Below the pieces are notes generated by a model. It was not told where the DNA came from and made no database searches. It saw only the letters and a program-made list of their open reading frames with translations. From Hyaloperonospora brassicae (Eukaryota; Oomycota; Peronosporomycetes; Peronosporales; Peronosporaceae), in contig CANTFL010001449.1 of assembly GCA_947650285.1 (NCBI GenBank), positions 186,001 through 250,000 on the forward strand: a stretch of DNA of 64,000 nucleotides, given 5' to 3'. Both the position numbers and the translations under genes were made by a program. Shown one piece after another: positions 63,112 to 64,000 of the stretch (within the stretch, counting starts at the first letter, position 1; every line of letters starts with the position of its first letter).

Positions 63112-64000
63112 GTGGGACAAATGGAAGAAAAGTCTTCGAAAGGTTCTTTTGGCGGCTACCAAACCGCGCTTCAAGTCCTGACAAAACGCTATCGGCAGCG
63201 ACTGCATCGTCTCTATATACTATTGGATAATGCTCTCCTGTTGGCGCGTACCCCTGATACCTCACCTTCTGGTGATCATGAAAGATGCAACCAGCCTAGC
63301 ACCCCCTACACTCCGGCGGAATTTTGGAGTAAAGTGGCAGAGTGTCAACGCTTATGGCAACGGACCGAATCAAAAGCCTTCTCGTACAGCACTCGTCCAC
63401 TCCTGGAGAGACGTTTCGCCGATTTTATACCCGGGTATCAACTAAGTTTTAGTACAACACCATCGTGTGTCTGGGAGGATAATCGACAAACGGGCCGAAT
63501 CGTTCTCAGAAATTGTCTGATGAGATGGCCAACGGCTGGAAGCAAATTATGACTCATTATTTTGCCTGTCACGACAATACTGCCGCGTTCCTTTCCCGGG
63601 CCACCCCTCCGAACCGGGTTGATGACTCTGCTGTGATATCGAAAATTATGCCCGACGATGTGAGAGTGGCTTTGAAGAGACTTAAACGTGGTAAATCCGC
63701 TGGACCGGATGAATCAACAACACATTTTACCGAGATCACGCGGAAACGCTCTACCTTATTCTCGCGACAATTTTCACCAGATTGCTTACGTGCAGCGTGT
63801 TCTCGGCGTCGTTTGGTGTAGCATTTATTCAGTGCTTGAAGAGATCTCCGGACTTTGCCTTGCCGCTTGATCATCGCCCGATCGATCTCCTCAAGAGTTA
63901 CTACAAGTTATTTACCAAGATTCTTTCGTTTCGGGTGCGGCCATTGCTGTCGCAACTAGTCCTGCCGGATCAAGTTGGTTTTGTTCCAAAGCGATCGATC
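63112..64000 (+). pseudogene. LINE reverse transcriptase relic, truncated by the window
   Basis: 63112-63552 is the linker ahead of the polymerase. A shifted frame then gives LKRGKSAGPDE (about 63680-63715), the fingers motif of LINE reverse transcriptases. A further frame near 63850-64000 reads PLDHRPIDLLKSYYKLFTKI and DQVGFVPKRSI. The catalytic YxDD motif must lie to the right of the window. Frame changes between these blocks show the copy is inactive. Confidence 0.82.

Larger units (their letters stand above)
58038..64000 (+). mobile_element. Decayed non-LTR retrotransposon (LINE), runs off the right edge
   Basis: Plus-strand ORF1-like region, then an APE-type endonuclease, then a reverse transcriptase, the order of L1-like LINEs. 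Frameshifts break all parts. The 5' end is uncertain and the 3' end lies beyond the window. Confidence 0.8.

Overview
The window is nuclear DNA from a eukaryote with compact, intron-bearing genes in a transposon-rich setting. An oomycete (Phytophthora or downy-mildew type) is my best guess. Introns are about 69-91 nt with GT..AG ends. The mobile elements are the usual mix of such genomes: hAT, pogo/Tigger, MULE, a Ty3/gypsy chromovirus and a non-LTR LINE. There is no sign of prokaryotic gene organisation. The species assignment is inference, not something the sequence proves.

Layout. (1) 121-8981 is a very large, near-identical inverted repeat: arms of about 2.44 kb around a 3.98 kb spacer, with no recognised transposase. 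Each arm carries an 11-bp minisatellite and a chain of 13-nt hairpins. (2) 10332-13662 is a degenerate hAT element with an 8-bp target duplication, terminal inverted repeats and TTCGA-rich ends. A pogo/Tigger transposase relic follows at 14301-15601. (3) 17744-20590 is the only clear host gene island. It holds a seven-exon TRMO-like tRNA methyltransferase gene and, 174 bp downstream, a two-exon gene for a basic Tudor-knot/chromo-barrel protein. Possible further exons lie at 20680-21430. (4) 21872-43977 is a head-to-tail array of ten full copies and one partial copy of a 2185-bp unit, homogenised almost to identity. Its last, partial copy holds about 195 bp that read like failed base-calling.

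(5) 44120-45030 holds a Ty3/gypsy protease relic, 45226-46873 a FAR1/MULE-type transposase relic, and 46874-53289 has no recognisable gene. (6) 53290-57322 (minus) is a decayed Ty3/gypsy chromovirus pol region with reverse transcriptase, RNase H, integrase and chromodomain in the expected order. (7) 58038 to the window end is a decayed LINE on the plus strand, with an ORF1-like region, an APE-type endonuclease and a reverse transcriptase that runs off the right edge.

The two host genes concern tRNA modification and probably chromatin reading. Every other coding trace is a mobile-element remnant, except the tandem unit, whose content I do not recognise. Its copies show no clear sign of protein-level constraint.
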